Assembly (NCBI GenBank): GCA_007748055.1
Contig: CP036279.1
Coordinates: 3,906,001-3,970,000 of the forward strand
DNA: 64,000 nucleotides
Source: Kolteria novifilia
GTDB taxonomy: Bacteria > Planctomycetota > Planctomycetia > Kolteriales > Kolteriaceae
Direction of reading: 5' to 3'
The notes beneath the pieces were generated by a model that saw nothing but the letters and a program-made list of their open reading frames with translations, was not told the origin of the DNA and did no database searches. The translations under genes and the position numbers were made by a program. Each line of letters opens with the position of its first letter. Positions within the stretch are counted from its first letter, which is position 1. Shown piece after piece: positions 24,739 to 32,944 of the stretch.

Positions 24739-25475
24739 GCTGGTTCGGGCAACTGATCAACTGGGCGAACGTCCGCATCCGGGGCGGCACGATCGAGAAC
24801 ACCGCGATCGGCGCGGAGGTTCCGGCGGCGGCCTCGTTCACCTCCATCATCACTACCGACGACGTCACCGTCAGCGGCATCGTTACTCTCCGTGCCCCCG
24901 CCACGTATCTCTACCTGGATGGTGATCAGGGTGTGGCGAACTCCTGCAACCTCATCCTTCGCCCAAACAGCGACAGTCTCGGCGACTTCCTATCGATCAT
25001 CGCTTTCTCCGGACTCCACGCGACCAATCCCAACCGATACCGAATCACCGGCGTCCTAGGTGGCAACGCCAAAGGACAAATGCAGATTGCCGACGACGGG
25101 GTGACCTTTCGCCTCGGCAACGTCAACGTCCAAGACGAGTTGTCCGTTGATGGCACGATCACCACCGACACGCAGTACGTCGTTAGCAACGTCGCCCAGA
25201 CGCCCCACACTGGCATTCTCTCCGTTCGTCCCAATGGCGGCACGCAACTCCAGTCAGTCGGCGGTAATCTCTACCTCTACGTCAACAGCTACGACCTCAT
25301 CATCGCCAAGACCAACGGCGTCGCGATGCAGCGACTCCACAACGCGGAACCGTCCAATGGCACCGACATGACCTTCGACGACATGCTCGCCCCCTACATG
25401 TCCGGCAGCGACCTCGTGTTCAAAACTCGCGACAACTCGGGAACGATTCGCACCCACACCATTCCCGCCGACTGA
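24735..25475 (+). CDS. Probable tail-fibre or tail-spike-like protein
   Basis: This is a 246-residue protein whose ATG overlaps the previous stop codon (ATGA). After GGTIENTAIG and AAASFTSIITTDDVTVSGIV it is beta-rich with repeated hydrophilic turns, in the style of phage fibre shafts and heads. It ends with KTRDNSGTIRTHTIPAD. There is no enzyme motif. Its place, upstream of the packaging genes rather than after the tape measure, is unusual. Confidence 0.5.
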   Translation: MSWFGQLINWANVRIRGGTIENTAIGAEVPAAASFTSIITTDDVTVSGIVTLRAPATYLYLDGDQGVANSCNLILRPNSDSLGDFLSIIAFSGLHATNPNRYRITGVLGGNAKGQMQIADDGVTFRLGNVNVQDELSVDGTITTDTQYVVSNVAQTPHTGILSVRPNGGTQLQSVGGNLYLYVNSYDLIIAKTNGVAMQRLHNAEPSNGTDMTFDDMLAPYMSGSDLVFKTRDNSGTIRTHTIPAD

Positions 25476-25490
25476 CCCCGTGAGGATCTC

Positions 25491-25754
25491 ATGCCCGAAG
25501 AAATCATCGATGCCGAGTACGCGATTCAATTCCGGGGCACGCAGGCGCAGATCAACCAGAAGATCGCCGCCCTCGCGGGCCGCGCGACCCACGATCCCCC
25601 CGAGGGCGAGACCCTCCTCCAACGAGCCAACGCCCGCGTCCGCTTCCTCATCGATCAGGACGAGGCGCGCTGGCTGCACCGCCTCGCGAAACAAGGAATC
25701 GATCTCGACGACCGCGCCGAAACCAGAGACCCGCAGGCCGAGGCCGAAGAGTAA
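25491..25754 (+). CDS. Unknown small phage protein
   Basis: This is an 87-residue, largely helical and acidic protein (AQINQKIAALAGRA, RVRFLIDQDEARWLHRLAK). It lies between two fibre-like genes and abuts the next ATG without a gap. It could be a fibre chaperone, but nothing shows this directly. Confidence 0.5.
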   Translation: MPEEIIDAEYAIQFRGTQAQINQKIAALAGRATHDPPEGETLLQRANARVRFLIDQDEARWLHRLAKQGIDLDDRAETRDPQAEAEE

Positions 25755-27155
25755 ATGGCGACGCTCAGTCACTACACGACCACCGGACAAACGCTCTACG
25801 TCTTCGTCCTCACCCAAGCGGGACAAGTGTGGGACGGCTCATCCCTCGTCGACTTCGACGCCGGCGATTGGGAGGACTACGTCCTCGAGCTCGCCGAGAC
25901 CGTCGCGGGCAGCGGCGTCTATGCGCTCACCTGGCCTCCCGAGATCCCGGCCGACGCCACGTACCTCGCCGTCCTCTTTGAACAGGAAGGCGAAGACCCC
26001 GCCTCGACCGACGCCTGGACCATCGCGACCCCCCAGCACTGGGACGGGACGACCCTCCTCTCCCCCCTCACGCTCGGCGCCGCGATCGAGGACCTCGCCG
26101 GCAACGTCGGCGCGATCAAGACGAAAACCGATCAGCTCACCATCGCCGCCGGCGACATCCACGCGACGCTCGACGGCGAGACCGTCACCGTCGGCACCAA
26201 CAACGACAAGGCGGGCTATTCCCTCGAAACGCCACCGCCCACTACCGACGCCATCGCCACCGCCGTCAACACCACGCTGACGGCTTCCCACGGCAGCGGC
26301 TCCTGGACCACGGCCGACCTCTCCGGAATCGACACCGCGATCACCGCGATCGGGACCAACGTCGGCGCGATCAAGACGAAAACCGATCAGATCGCCTTCA
26401 GCTCGGGGGACGTCCACGCGACGCTCGACGGCGAGACCGTCACCGTCGGGAGCAACAACGACAAGACGGGCTATTCGCTCCAGACCGCTCCCCCCACCGC
26501 CGACACCATCGCCGCCGCCGTCAACACCGCCCTGACCACTGCCCACGGCTCCGGTTCCTGGACCACGGCCGACGTCTCCGGAATCGCCGCTGGCGTCGAC
26601 GCTCTCGCCAGCGCTGTCGCGTCGCTCCCCGAAGACGTCGTCGACGCAGTCCTAGGAGCGACCGCCGAGGACTACAACGAGGAAGAGACCATCGGCGAAC
26701 GAATCTACAACGCCGGCTCCCTGGGCGATCCCTTCGCCAACCCGGTCCCCGGCTCCTACCCGCAAGGCTCCGCCGGCCATGCCCTCGGCAAGATCGGTAC
26801 CGCGACCATCAACGTCATCAGCCCACAAACCGAGAGCGGCGACATCACCGTCGAGATCGGCGCCTCCTATGACGCCGCCCTGGGGAGGGCCTTCGATTGG
26901 CAGACCAGCGACGCCGCCACCTGGCCCGACCTTTCCGACGCCACCGCGACCTTCCGCGCCGAGAAAGGGACCAAAACCCTCACCGCGACCGCGACCGTCG
27001 TCACCCCCACCGGCGCGAACAAGAAGGTCCGCGTCGAACTCTCGTCCGAAGAGACCGCCACGCTCCGCGAGGGCATTTGGCCCTTCACGATCGACGCCGA
27101 CTTCGACGGCGAACTCGTCCCGCTGGTCAACGGCAAGATGACGGTTCCCGAATGA
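25755..27155 (+). CDS. Tail-fibre/baseplate-type protein with an internal duplication
   Basis: This 466-residue protein starts directly after the previous stop. The first 110 residues are beta-rich. Two 85-residue units follow, starting with NVGAIKTKTDQ and containing HATLDGETVTVG, then NDK and GYSL. Their DNA copies are offset by exactly 255 bases (26,103 and 26,358). The C-terminal 150 residues (SGDITVEIGASYDAALGRAF, WPDLSDATATFRAEKG) resemble the baseplate upper protein fold. It is probably part of the host-recognition apparatus. Confidence 0.55.
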   Translation: MATLSHYTTTGQTLYVFVLTQAGQVWDGSSLVDFDAGDWEDYVLELAETVAGSGVYALTWPPEIPADATYLAVLFEQEGEDPASTDAWTIATPQHWDGTTLLSPLTLGAAIEDLAGNVGAIKTKTDQLTIAAGDIHATLDGETVTVGTNNDKAGYSLETPPPTTDAIATAVNTTLTASHGSGSWTTADLSGIDTAITAIGTNVGAIKTKTDQIAFSSGDVHATLDGETVTVGSNNDKTGYSLQTAPPTADTIAAAVNTALTTAHGSGSWTTADVSGIAAGVDALASAVASLPEDVVDAVLGATAEDYNEEETIGERIYNAGSLGDPFANPVPGSYPQGSAGHALGKIGTATINVISPQTESGDITVEIGASYDAALGRAFDWQTSDAATWPDLSDATATFRAEKGTKTLTATATVVTPTGANKKVRVELSSEETATLREGIWPFTIDADFDGELVPLVNGKMTVPE

Positions 27156-27157
27156 TG

Positions 27158-27250
27158 TCCCCCCTTGTCCAAGGGGGGGATTAAGGGGGGTCGGCCACGC
27201 AAGGACAAGAAGAAGTGAACCACAGAGGGCACAGAGAGCACGGAGAGAAT
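27158..27250. repeat. CCCCCTTGTCC hairpin plus forward CACAGAG repeat
   Basis: CCCCCCTTGTCCAAGGGGGG and ATTAAGGGGGG follow a stop codon. Then comes GTGAACCACAGAGGGCACAG with AGCACGGAGAG, whose end supplies the ribosome site of the next gene. Confidence 0.7.
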
Positions 27251-27253
27251 GCC

Positions 27254-27484
27254 ATGAGCAGAAAATCCAGAGATCTCACGAAGACGCCGTTGCCCGTCGA
27301 CCCCATCACGGAGTTCTTCGCCTACGACCACCTACCGCCGCATCTTCAAGAGGTCAGTCGGCCGTTCAAGGAACTCGTCGATCACCTCGCCTTGACGTTG
27401 CCACCGAACGAGGAACACGCCGTCGCCCTCCGCAAATTGCTCGAGGCCAAGGACTGCGCCGTGCGCGCGGAACTCATGGGCTAA
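27254..27484 (+). CDS. Acb2/Tad1-like small protein (candidate anti-defence)
   Basis: This is a 76-residue protein from ATG 27254, with GGAGAG upstream. The pattern EFFAYDHLPPHLQEVSRPFK, LTLPPNEEHAVALRKLLEAK, then DCAVRAE fits the helical-hairpin family that includes phage Acb2 and Tad1. Those proteins sequester cyclic nucleotides to block CBASS or Thoeris defence. The assignment rests on spacing of hydrophobics, the PP-x-x-E turn and the AL-x-KL-x-EA core, not on an alignment. The gene is bracketed by facing CACAGAG repeats, like a small cassette, and lies upstream of the HNH and terminase genes. Confidence 0.5.
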   Translation: MSRKSRDLTKTPLPVDPITEFFAYDHLPPHLQEVSRPFKELVDHLALTLPPNEEHAVALRKLLEAKDCAVRAELMG

Positions 27485-27526
27485 CCCTCCGCGTCCTCCG
27501 CGACCTCTGTGGTGAATCTTCTTTGC
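27485..27526. repeat. CACAGAG repeat, reversed copy
   Basis: CCTCCGCGACCTCTGTGGTG faces the forward copy at 27,214. The two enclose the Acb2/Tad1-like gene. Confidence 0.7.
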
Positions 27527-27543
27527 AAGCGAGACGGCCGACG

Positions 27544-27876
27544 ATGCCCCGACGAATTCCGACCTATCGTCCACCAAGTCTCGCCCCTGATCAGGGCGAC
27601 CCCGAGACCGAACGTCGCCGCCGGTACCAGCGCGAACGCACCGACCAAGCGTTCCAACGCTTCTACCAGTCGAAGCGCTGGCGACGCTTCCGCAAGTGGT
27701 TCCTCGCCCGGCAGCCGCTCTGCATCGACTGCGAGGCCGCCGGCCGATTGAAGGAAGCCGACCAACTCCACCACGTCGTCAAGCTCAAGGACGACTGGAG
27801 CCGTCGATTGGATCCGACGAACGTCGTCGGACTGTGCCGAAGCTGTCACTCCAAACGAACCGCGAGAGGAGAATAG
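27544..27876 (+). CDS. HNH endonuclease, packaging-associated
   Basis: This is a 110-residue protein from ATG 27544. The HNH fold is complete: Cys60 and Cys63 (PLCIDC), His76-His77 (LHHVVKLKDD), Asn93 (DPTNVVGLC), and Cys98, Cys101 and His102 (LCRSCH). Small HNH enzymes of this type next to terminase genes assist DNA cleavage during packaging in HK97-like phages. Here two genes separate it from TerS. Confidence 0.88.
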   Translation: MPRRIPTYRPPSLAPDQGDPETERRRRYQRERTDQAFQRFYQSKRWRRFRKWFLARQPLCIDCEAAGRLKEADQLHHVVKLKDDWSRRLDPTNVVGLCRSCHSKRTARGE

Positions 27877-27880
27877 ACCC

Positions 27881-28303
27881 ATGCCCGAAGCACTCGAGAT
27901 CTTCGAAGCCTTCGCGACCAAGGTCGCCGGCGAGCATCTCACGAAGAAAACACGCGACGACCTCAAGCCGGGCGTCTATCCCGTCGACTTTCGCGCGCGG
28001 ATCACCGGCGAGCTCACCGTCGGCTTCAACACCTCCGGAGTCACCAACAAGGCCCCCGACGCCAAGACCGTCGCCGCCCTCCTGCTCGCCCGGATGTCCC
28101 GCAAGCAGCGCAACGCCTTCGCCCAGGAGCTCGCCGACGCCAAACACGAGGCGACCACGGTCGACACCGATCCCGAGTTCATGAAGGAAGCGGCCCAAGT
28201 CGTCGAACTCCTGACCCGCGCCGAACCGAGCTCGAAGCGCGGTTCGGTCACCGGATCCTTCACCGTCACCCGCCACGCAACGCCCGGACGAAAGGTTGCT
28301 TGA
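27881..28303 (+). CDS. Unknown phage protein
   Basis: This is a 140-residue protein. A beta segment (ARITGELTVGFNTSGVT) lies between helices, and a helical core follows (TVAALLLARMSRKQRNAFAQ). The stop overlaps the next ATG (TGATG). Its position between the HNH and methyltransferase genes suggests a DNA-related role, but there is no direct evidence. Confidence 0.55.
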   Translation: MPEALEIFEAFATKVAGEHLTKKTRDDLKPGVYPVDFRARITGELTVGFNTSGVTNKAPDAKTVAALLLARMSRKQRNAFAQELADAKHEATTVDTDPEFMKEAAQVVELLTRAEPSSKRGSVTGSFTVTRHATPGRKVA

Positions 28304-29052
28304 TGTTTCAGGTTGGAAACGGCGTGCTCCACCACGGAGACGTCCTCAAGGTGCTCCCAACATTCGATGATGAATCGTTTGACGCGACGATCGCCGACCC
28401 GCCCTATTGCTCTGGAGGAAGAACACACAACGAACGACTCGCGGACCCCTCGAAGAAGTACTGCCACTCCTCCACCGGGCGTTACGCCAGCTTCATGGGC
28501 GAGACCCGCGATCAACGAAGCTGGGGATACTGGTGTTCGCTGTGGCTCTCCGAATGCTGGCGGATCACTCGTCCGATGGGCTATGTCCTTTGCTTTGTGG
28601 ACTGGCGTCAACTTCCTACCCTCACCAACGCCATGCAAGCGGCCGGCTGGATTTGGAGAGGAATCCTCTCCTGGGACAAGACCGAAGCGGCCCGTAGCCC
28701 GCACACCGGCTACTTCCGTCATCAAGCGGAGTTCGTCGTTTGGGGAACGAAAGGATCGTGCCGACGTCGACCAGGGGAAGGCCCCTGGCCCGGCGTTCTT
28801 CGTCAACGCGTCGACACGAGGGAGAAGTGTCATGTCGCCGGCAAGCCGACGGAGCTCCTCAAGCGTCTCGTCACGATCGTTCCCCAAGGAGGTGTGCTCC
28901 TCGATCCGTTCGTCGGCTCGGGGACTGGCCCCCTCGCCGCCGAGGCGAAGGATCGGCAATGGGTCGGAATCGAGATGGATCCGCATTGGTACCAAGTCGC
29001 CGCCGATCGACTCCGTCTGGCAGCGGCCACCGCCGCCCGAAAGGCGGCTTGA
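28303..29052 (+). CDS. DNA adenine/cytosine N-methyltransferase, beta class
   Basis: This 249-residue enzyme carries the catalytic motif DPPY at residues 32-35 and the SAM-binding motif DPFVGSGTG at 201-209. That order, catalytic before SAM-binding, defines the beta class of N6-adenine/N4-cytosine methyltransferases. No cognate restriction gene is nearby, so it is an orphan. It probably protects phage DNA from host restriction or marks it for packaging. The specificity cannot be predicted. Confidence 0.87.
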   Translation: MFQVGNGVLHHGDVLKVLPTFDDESFDATIADPPYCSGGRTHNERLADPSKKYCHSSTGRYASFMGETRDQRSWGYWCSLWLSECWRITRPMGYVLCFVDWRQLPTLTNAMQAAGWIWRGILSWDKTEAARSPHTGYFRHQAEFVVWGTKGSCRRRPGEGPWPGVLRQRVDTREKCHVAGKPTELLKRLVTIVPQGGVLLDPFVGSGTGPLAAEAKDRQWVGIEMDPHWYQVAADRLRLAAATAARKAA

Positions 29053-29516
29053 TGGGAGCACGCGGACCGAAGAAAACGTCCGACGCCACCAAGCGCTTGC
29101 GAGGGACCAACCGCAAGGACCGCGACGACCAGTCCCTCAAACTCAAACGCGGGATCCCGACCCGTCCCAAGTGGATCGTTCACGAGGTCGCCGTCATCGA
29201 ATGGGACCGCGTCGTCGAGATCCTCGCGAACGACAACGTCTTGACGCTAGGCGACCAAGGGATTCTCGCCCTCTACTGCCAAGCCTACGCCGACTGGATC
29301 GAAGCCAAGGAGGTCATTGAGGACGAGGGGATCACCACCGAGACCGACAAGGGCAACGTGATCCAGCATCCCGCCGTCGGGGCTTGCAACAAGGCGTGGG
29401 AACGCTGTCTCAAGGCAGCCAAGGAACTCGGGCTCACGCCCGCCAGCCGCTCGCGAGTCGATCGCGAGCCCGACGCCGAGGAGGATGGCTTCGCGGCGTT
29501 CATTCGAAACAAGTGA
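29052..29516 (+). CDS. terS: Terminase small subunit, P27 family
   Basis: This 154-residue protein starts inside the preceding stop (TGATG). MGARGPKKTSDATKRLRG is the typical basic N-terminus. The helical body (ILALYCQAYADWIEAKEVIE), NVIQHPAVGACNKAW and ELGLTPASRSRV match P27-family small terminases. These bind the phage packaging site and recruit the large subunit, encoded next. Confidence 0.9.
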   Translation: MGARGPKKTSDATKRLRGTNRKDRDDQSLKLKRGIPTRPKWIVHEVAVIEWDRVVEILANDNVLTLGDQGILALYCQAYADWIEAKEVIEDEGITTETDKGNVIQHPAVGACNKAWERCLKAAKELGLTPASRSRVDREPDAEEDGFAAFIRNK

Positions 29517-29531
29517 CATGCCGGTGGAGCG

Positions 29532-31175
29532 ATGTCAAAGTTAGCCAGTTTGAAGAAGAAAGCCCAGCGTGAGGGTTGGCACCGGTGGATCCGGACGCCC
29601 GCCGACGAGGCTGCGCTTCTGGACGGATGCTACGTCGACGAAGGCGCCGGACGCCACGTCTGCGAGTTTCTCTCTCAGTTCCTCCGGCACACCAAGGGGA
29701 GTTTCGCGGGCGAGCCGTTCGAGCCGCTGGACTGGCAACGCGACGACTTGCTCATCCCCGTCTTCGGTTGGAAGCGACCGAACGGCTATCGTCGCTTTCG
29801 CCAGGTCTACCTCGAAGTCCCCAAGAAGAACGGCAAAAGCACGCTCGCCGCCGGAATCGCGCTCTACCTACTGCTCGCCGACGGCGAGCCCGGTGCCGAG
29901 GTCTACTCCTGCGCCAACGACAAGAACCAGGCGATGATCGTCTTCCGCGAAGCGATGAACATGGCGAAGAAATCCCCACTCATCGCCAAGCGTCTCGAGT
30001 TCATCCAGTCGAAGGCTCGCATGATTCACCACGCGACCGACTCCTTCTACGCCGCTCTCTCGGCCGACGTCCCGACCAAGGAGGGCATCAACGCCCACGC
30101 CATCATCTTCGACGAACTCCACGCGCAACAGACTCGCGACCTCTGGGACACCCTTCGCTACGCGGGCGCCGCCCGCAAGCAGCCGCTGCTCGTTTCCATC
30201 ACGACCGCTGGCGTCGACCGCCACTCGATCTGCTACGATCGGCATGAGTACGCCCGGAAAGTCATCGACGGCGCCGTCCTCGACACTACCTTCTTCGGCC
30301 AGGTCTACTCGGCTGATCGCAAGGACGATTGGACCAGGCGACAGACCTGGTTCAAAGCGAATCCCTCCCTCGGACTGACGATCGACGTCGACGCGTTCGC
30401 GGCCGAGTGCCAAGAGGCCCAAGACTCGCCGACTCAGGAGAACGCGTTCCGCCGTTACCGCCTAAATCAATGGGTCGAGCAAGTCACCCGCTTTCTGCAA
30501 ATGATCAAGTGGGACGCGTGCGGCGATTCAGTCGAACGCCGCTTTCTACGCGGCGAGCGTTGCCACGGCGGTCTTGATCTCGCCAGTACGATCGACGTCG
30601 CGGCCTTCGTCCTCGTCTTCGGCGACATGGAGCACGGCTACGACATCCTCCCCCACTTCTGGATCCCCGCCGAGAACATGCGCGAACGCGTCCGCCGCGA
30701 CAAGGTCCCCTACGACGTCTGGGCACGGCAAGGACTGCTCACCCTCACCGAGGGAGAGTCGATCGACTACCGCGCCCTCCGCCGCGACATCAACGCCCTC
30801 GCCGATGAGTTCGTGATCGAGAAGATCGCCTATGACCGCCACAACGCCACCCATCTCGCGACACAGCTCGTCGAGGAGGATGGCCTCGAGCTCAAGGAAT
30901 TCCGGCAAGGCACGATCTCCTTCAACGAACCGACGAAACTGCTCGACACGCTCGTTCGCCGCCAAAAGCTCCGTCATGGAAACAACGCCATCCTTCGCTG
31001 GATGGCGAGCAACGTCGCGGTCAAGACCGACCCCGCCGGGAACCTGATGCCCGACAAGGCCAAGTCGACGGAGAAGATCGACGGCATCGTAGCGCTGATC
31101 ATGGCGCTCGCCATGGCGATGCTCGATGTCGACAAGAAGTCCATCTACGACAAGCGAGGGCCCCTCGTCCTATGA
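29532..31175 (+). CDS. terL: Terminase large subunit
   Basis: This is the 547-residue packaging motor. The ATPase half has Walker A VPKKNGKST at residues 96-104 and Walker B AIIFDE at about 190-195, with a coupling segment LLVSITTAG. The nuclease half begins with HGGLDLASTIDVAAF and has acidic residues at the expected sites. The length and motifs fit the HK97-like Terminase_1 family. Its stop overlaps the portal start by 4 bases. Confidence 0.95.
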   Translation: MSKLASLKKKAQREGWHRWIRTPADEAALLDGCYVDEGAGRHVCEFLSQFLRHTKGSFAGEPFEPLDWQRDDLLIPVFGWKRPNGYRRFRQVYLEVPKKNGKSTLAAGIALYLLLADGEPGAEVYSCANDKNQAMIVFREAMNMAKKSPLIAKRLEFIQSKARMIHHATDSFYAALSADVPTKEGINAHAIIFDELHAQQTRDLWDTLRYAGAARKQPLLVSITTAGVDRHSICYDRHEYARKVIDGAVLDTTFFGQVYSADRKDDWTRRQTWFKANPSLGLTIDVDAFAAECQEAQDSPTQENAFRRYRLNQWVEQVTRFLQMIKWDACGDSVERRFLRGERCHGGLDLASTIDVAAFVLVFGDMEHGYDILPHFWIPAENMRERVRRDKVPYDVWARQGLLTLTEGESIDYRALRRDINALADEFVIEKIAYDRHNATHLATQLVEEDGLELKEFRQGTISFNEPTKLLDTLVRRQKLRHGNNAILRWMASNVAVKTDPAGNLMPDKAKSTEKIDGIVALIMALAMAMLDVDKKSIYDKRGPLVL

Positions 31176-32893
31176 TCGACTCCCTACTCAAAGTCTTCGG
31201 CCTCGCGCGGCTCTCGGAGCCTTCGACCGCCAACGACGCCCGCCCCCCGATCGTCGCCGGACGCCCCAAGGCCGGCGTCTACGTCAACGAAGACATCGCG
31301 CTGACCTACATGACCGTCTGGACCTGCGTCAAAGTCCTCGCCGAGACCTTCGCCGCGCTCTCCTGGCACGTCTACCAGGAAACCGACGACGACATCCGCA
31401 ATCGCCGCAAGGGACACCCCGTCGCCAAACTCTTGCGACGGCCGAACCCGCGCATGACCGCCTACACCTTCAAGCTGACGATGGCGCTCCACCTCAACAC
31501 CTGGGGCAACGCCTACGCCGAGATCGTCCGCAACCGCCGCGGCGACCCGATCGCCCTCTGGCCGCTCGAACCCCACCGCGTCACCGTCGAGGTCAACAAC
31601 GAGGGCCGCATCATCTACAAGGTCGCCAACCCCAACCGTCCCCCCGCCCAGCTCAACCCCGAGGATGTCTTTCACGTCAAGGGGATGTCTCCGGATGGGC
31701 TCGTCGGCTACTCACCGATCCAAGTCGCCCGCGAGTCCATCTCCCTCGGGCTCGCCTGCCAGCAGTTCGCCAGCGAGTTCTTCGGCAACGGCGCCAACCC
31801 GGGCGCGATCTTCGAACACCCCGGAGAAATGTCCGAGGAAGCCCAGGAGCGATTTAAGAAAGGTCTCGACGAGTACCGTTCCGGCCACAGCAAGGTTTGG
31901 AAGGCGCTCGTCACCGAAGAAGGGATGAAGTACCAGGCGACGACCATCCCCGCCAAGGACGCGCAATTTCTCGAGACCCGCAAGTTTCAGCGCTCCGAGA
32001 TCGCCGGCTTCTACCGTGTCCCCGCCCACAAGATCGGCGACCTCGAACGCGCCACCTTCTCGAACATCGAGCAACAGGCGATCGAGTTCGTGACCGACGC
32101 CATGCTCCCGGTTGCGATCAACTTCGAACAAGAGGCGGATGCGAAGCTCTTCAACGAGCGCGAGCAAGGGGACCACTACACCAAGGTCGACCTGCGCTCG
32201 CTTTTGCGCGGCGACTCGGCCGCCCGCGCCGCCTACTACCAGATCCTCATGCAGATCGGCGTGCTCAGCGTCAACGAAGTCCGACGCCTCGAGGACATGA
32301 ACCCCGTTCCCGGTGGCGACCTGCGACTCGTCCCACTCAACATGACCACGCTCGAGCAAGCCGCGCGTGGCGAGCTCGGTGGAAACTCCGGAGCGACCGA
32401 CCACGAGCGATCCCGTCAGTCGGGCAAGCTCACCCCGACGCGCGCCGCCGCGGCCCTCGGCCCCATCCTCCAAGCCGCCGGCGAACGACTCGCCGCCAAG
32501 GAGACCAACGCCGTCCGCCGCGCCGCGTCGAAGTACTCGGGCAAGCCGGACGATTTTTCGGCCTGGCTCGACAAGTTCGTCCAGGACCATCGCGAGACGG
32601 TGGTCGACGCCTTCACCGCGCCGCTCGAATCGATGGGCGTCCTCGTCGCCGGCGACGACGACGAGCGCCGTTGGAACCTCATTGCCGAAACCCTCACCGA
32701 TCGTCACCTCGATCATCTGCGATCGGACGTCGCCGACGCCTTCGGCCAAGGGACCGTCGACGCGCTCCTCGAGCAGTGGTCGCAGCGGCCGACCGCGATC
32801 GCCGCCGAGCTCCGCCAACAAGCCCTCCTCACCGGCCGCAAGGCGGGCCTCGACCCACCCTCCGACGACGAGGACCTCCCCATCGCCGCCTAA
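31172..32893 (+). CDS. Portal protein, HK97 family
   Basis: This 573-residue protein forms the dodecameric DNA channel at a capsid vertex. Typical features are VWTCVKVLAETFAALSWHVY, HPVAKLLRRPNPRMT, TWGNAYAEIVRN, ALWPLEPHRVTVE and FGNGANPGAIFEHPG. The crown region includes SEIAGFYRVPAHKIGDLERA. About 150 residues beyond the usual family end are helical and charged. It overlaps terL and is followed by a palindromic repeat. Confidence 0.93.
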   Translation: MIDSLLKVFGLARLSEPSTANDARPPIVAGRPKAGVYVNEDIALTYMTVWTCVKVLAETFAALSWHVYQETDDDIRNRRKGHPVAKLLRRPNPRMTAYTFKLTMALHLNTWGNAYAEIVRNRRGDPIALWPLEPHRVTVEVNNEGRIIYKVANPNRPPAQLNPEDVFHVKGMSPDGLVGYSPIQVARESISLGLACQQFASEFFGNGANPGAIFEHPGEMSEEAQERFKKGLDEYRSGHSKVWKALVTEEGMKYQATTIPAKDAQFLETRKFQRSEIAGFYRVPAHKIGDLERATFSNIEQQAIEFVTDAMLPVAINFEQEADAKLFNEREQGDHYTKVDLRSLLRGDSAARAAYYQILMQIGVLSVNEVRRLEDMNPVPGGDLRLVPLNMTTLEQAARGELGGNSGATDHERSRQSGKLTPTRAAAALGPILQAAGERLAAKETNAVRRAASKYSGKPDDFSAWLDKFVQDHRETVVDAFTAPLESMGVLVAGDDDERRWNLIAETLTDRHLDHLRSDVADAFGQGTVDALLEQWSQRPTAIAAELRQQALLTGRKAGLDPPSDDEDLPIAA

Positions 32894-32901
32894 CAAGACC
32901 C

Positions 32902-32924
32902 CGTAGGTCAGGCCATTGCCTGAC
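32902..32924. repeat. TCAGGC-palindrome repeat, copy 3 (reversed)
   Basis: GTAGGTCAGGCCATTGCCTG continuing to ACAC is the reverse complement of the element at 22,794. It lies between the portal and protease genes, 9 bases after the portal stop. Confidence 0.6.
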
Positions 32925-32944
32925 ACCAACGAAAGGACACCGCC

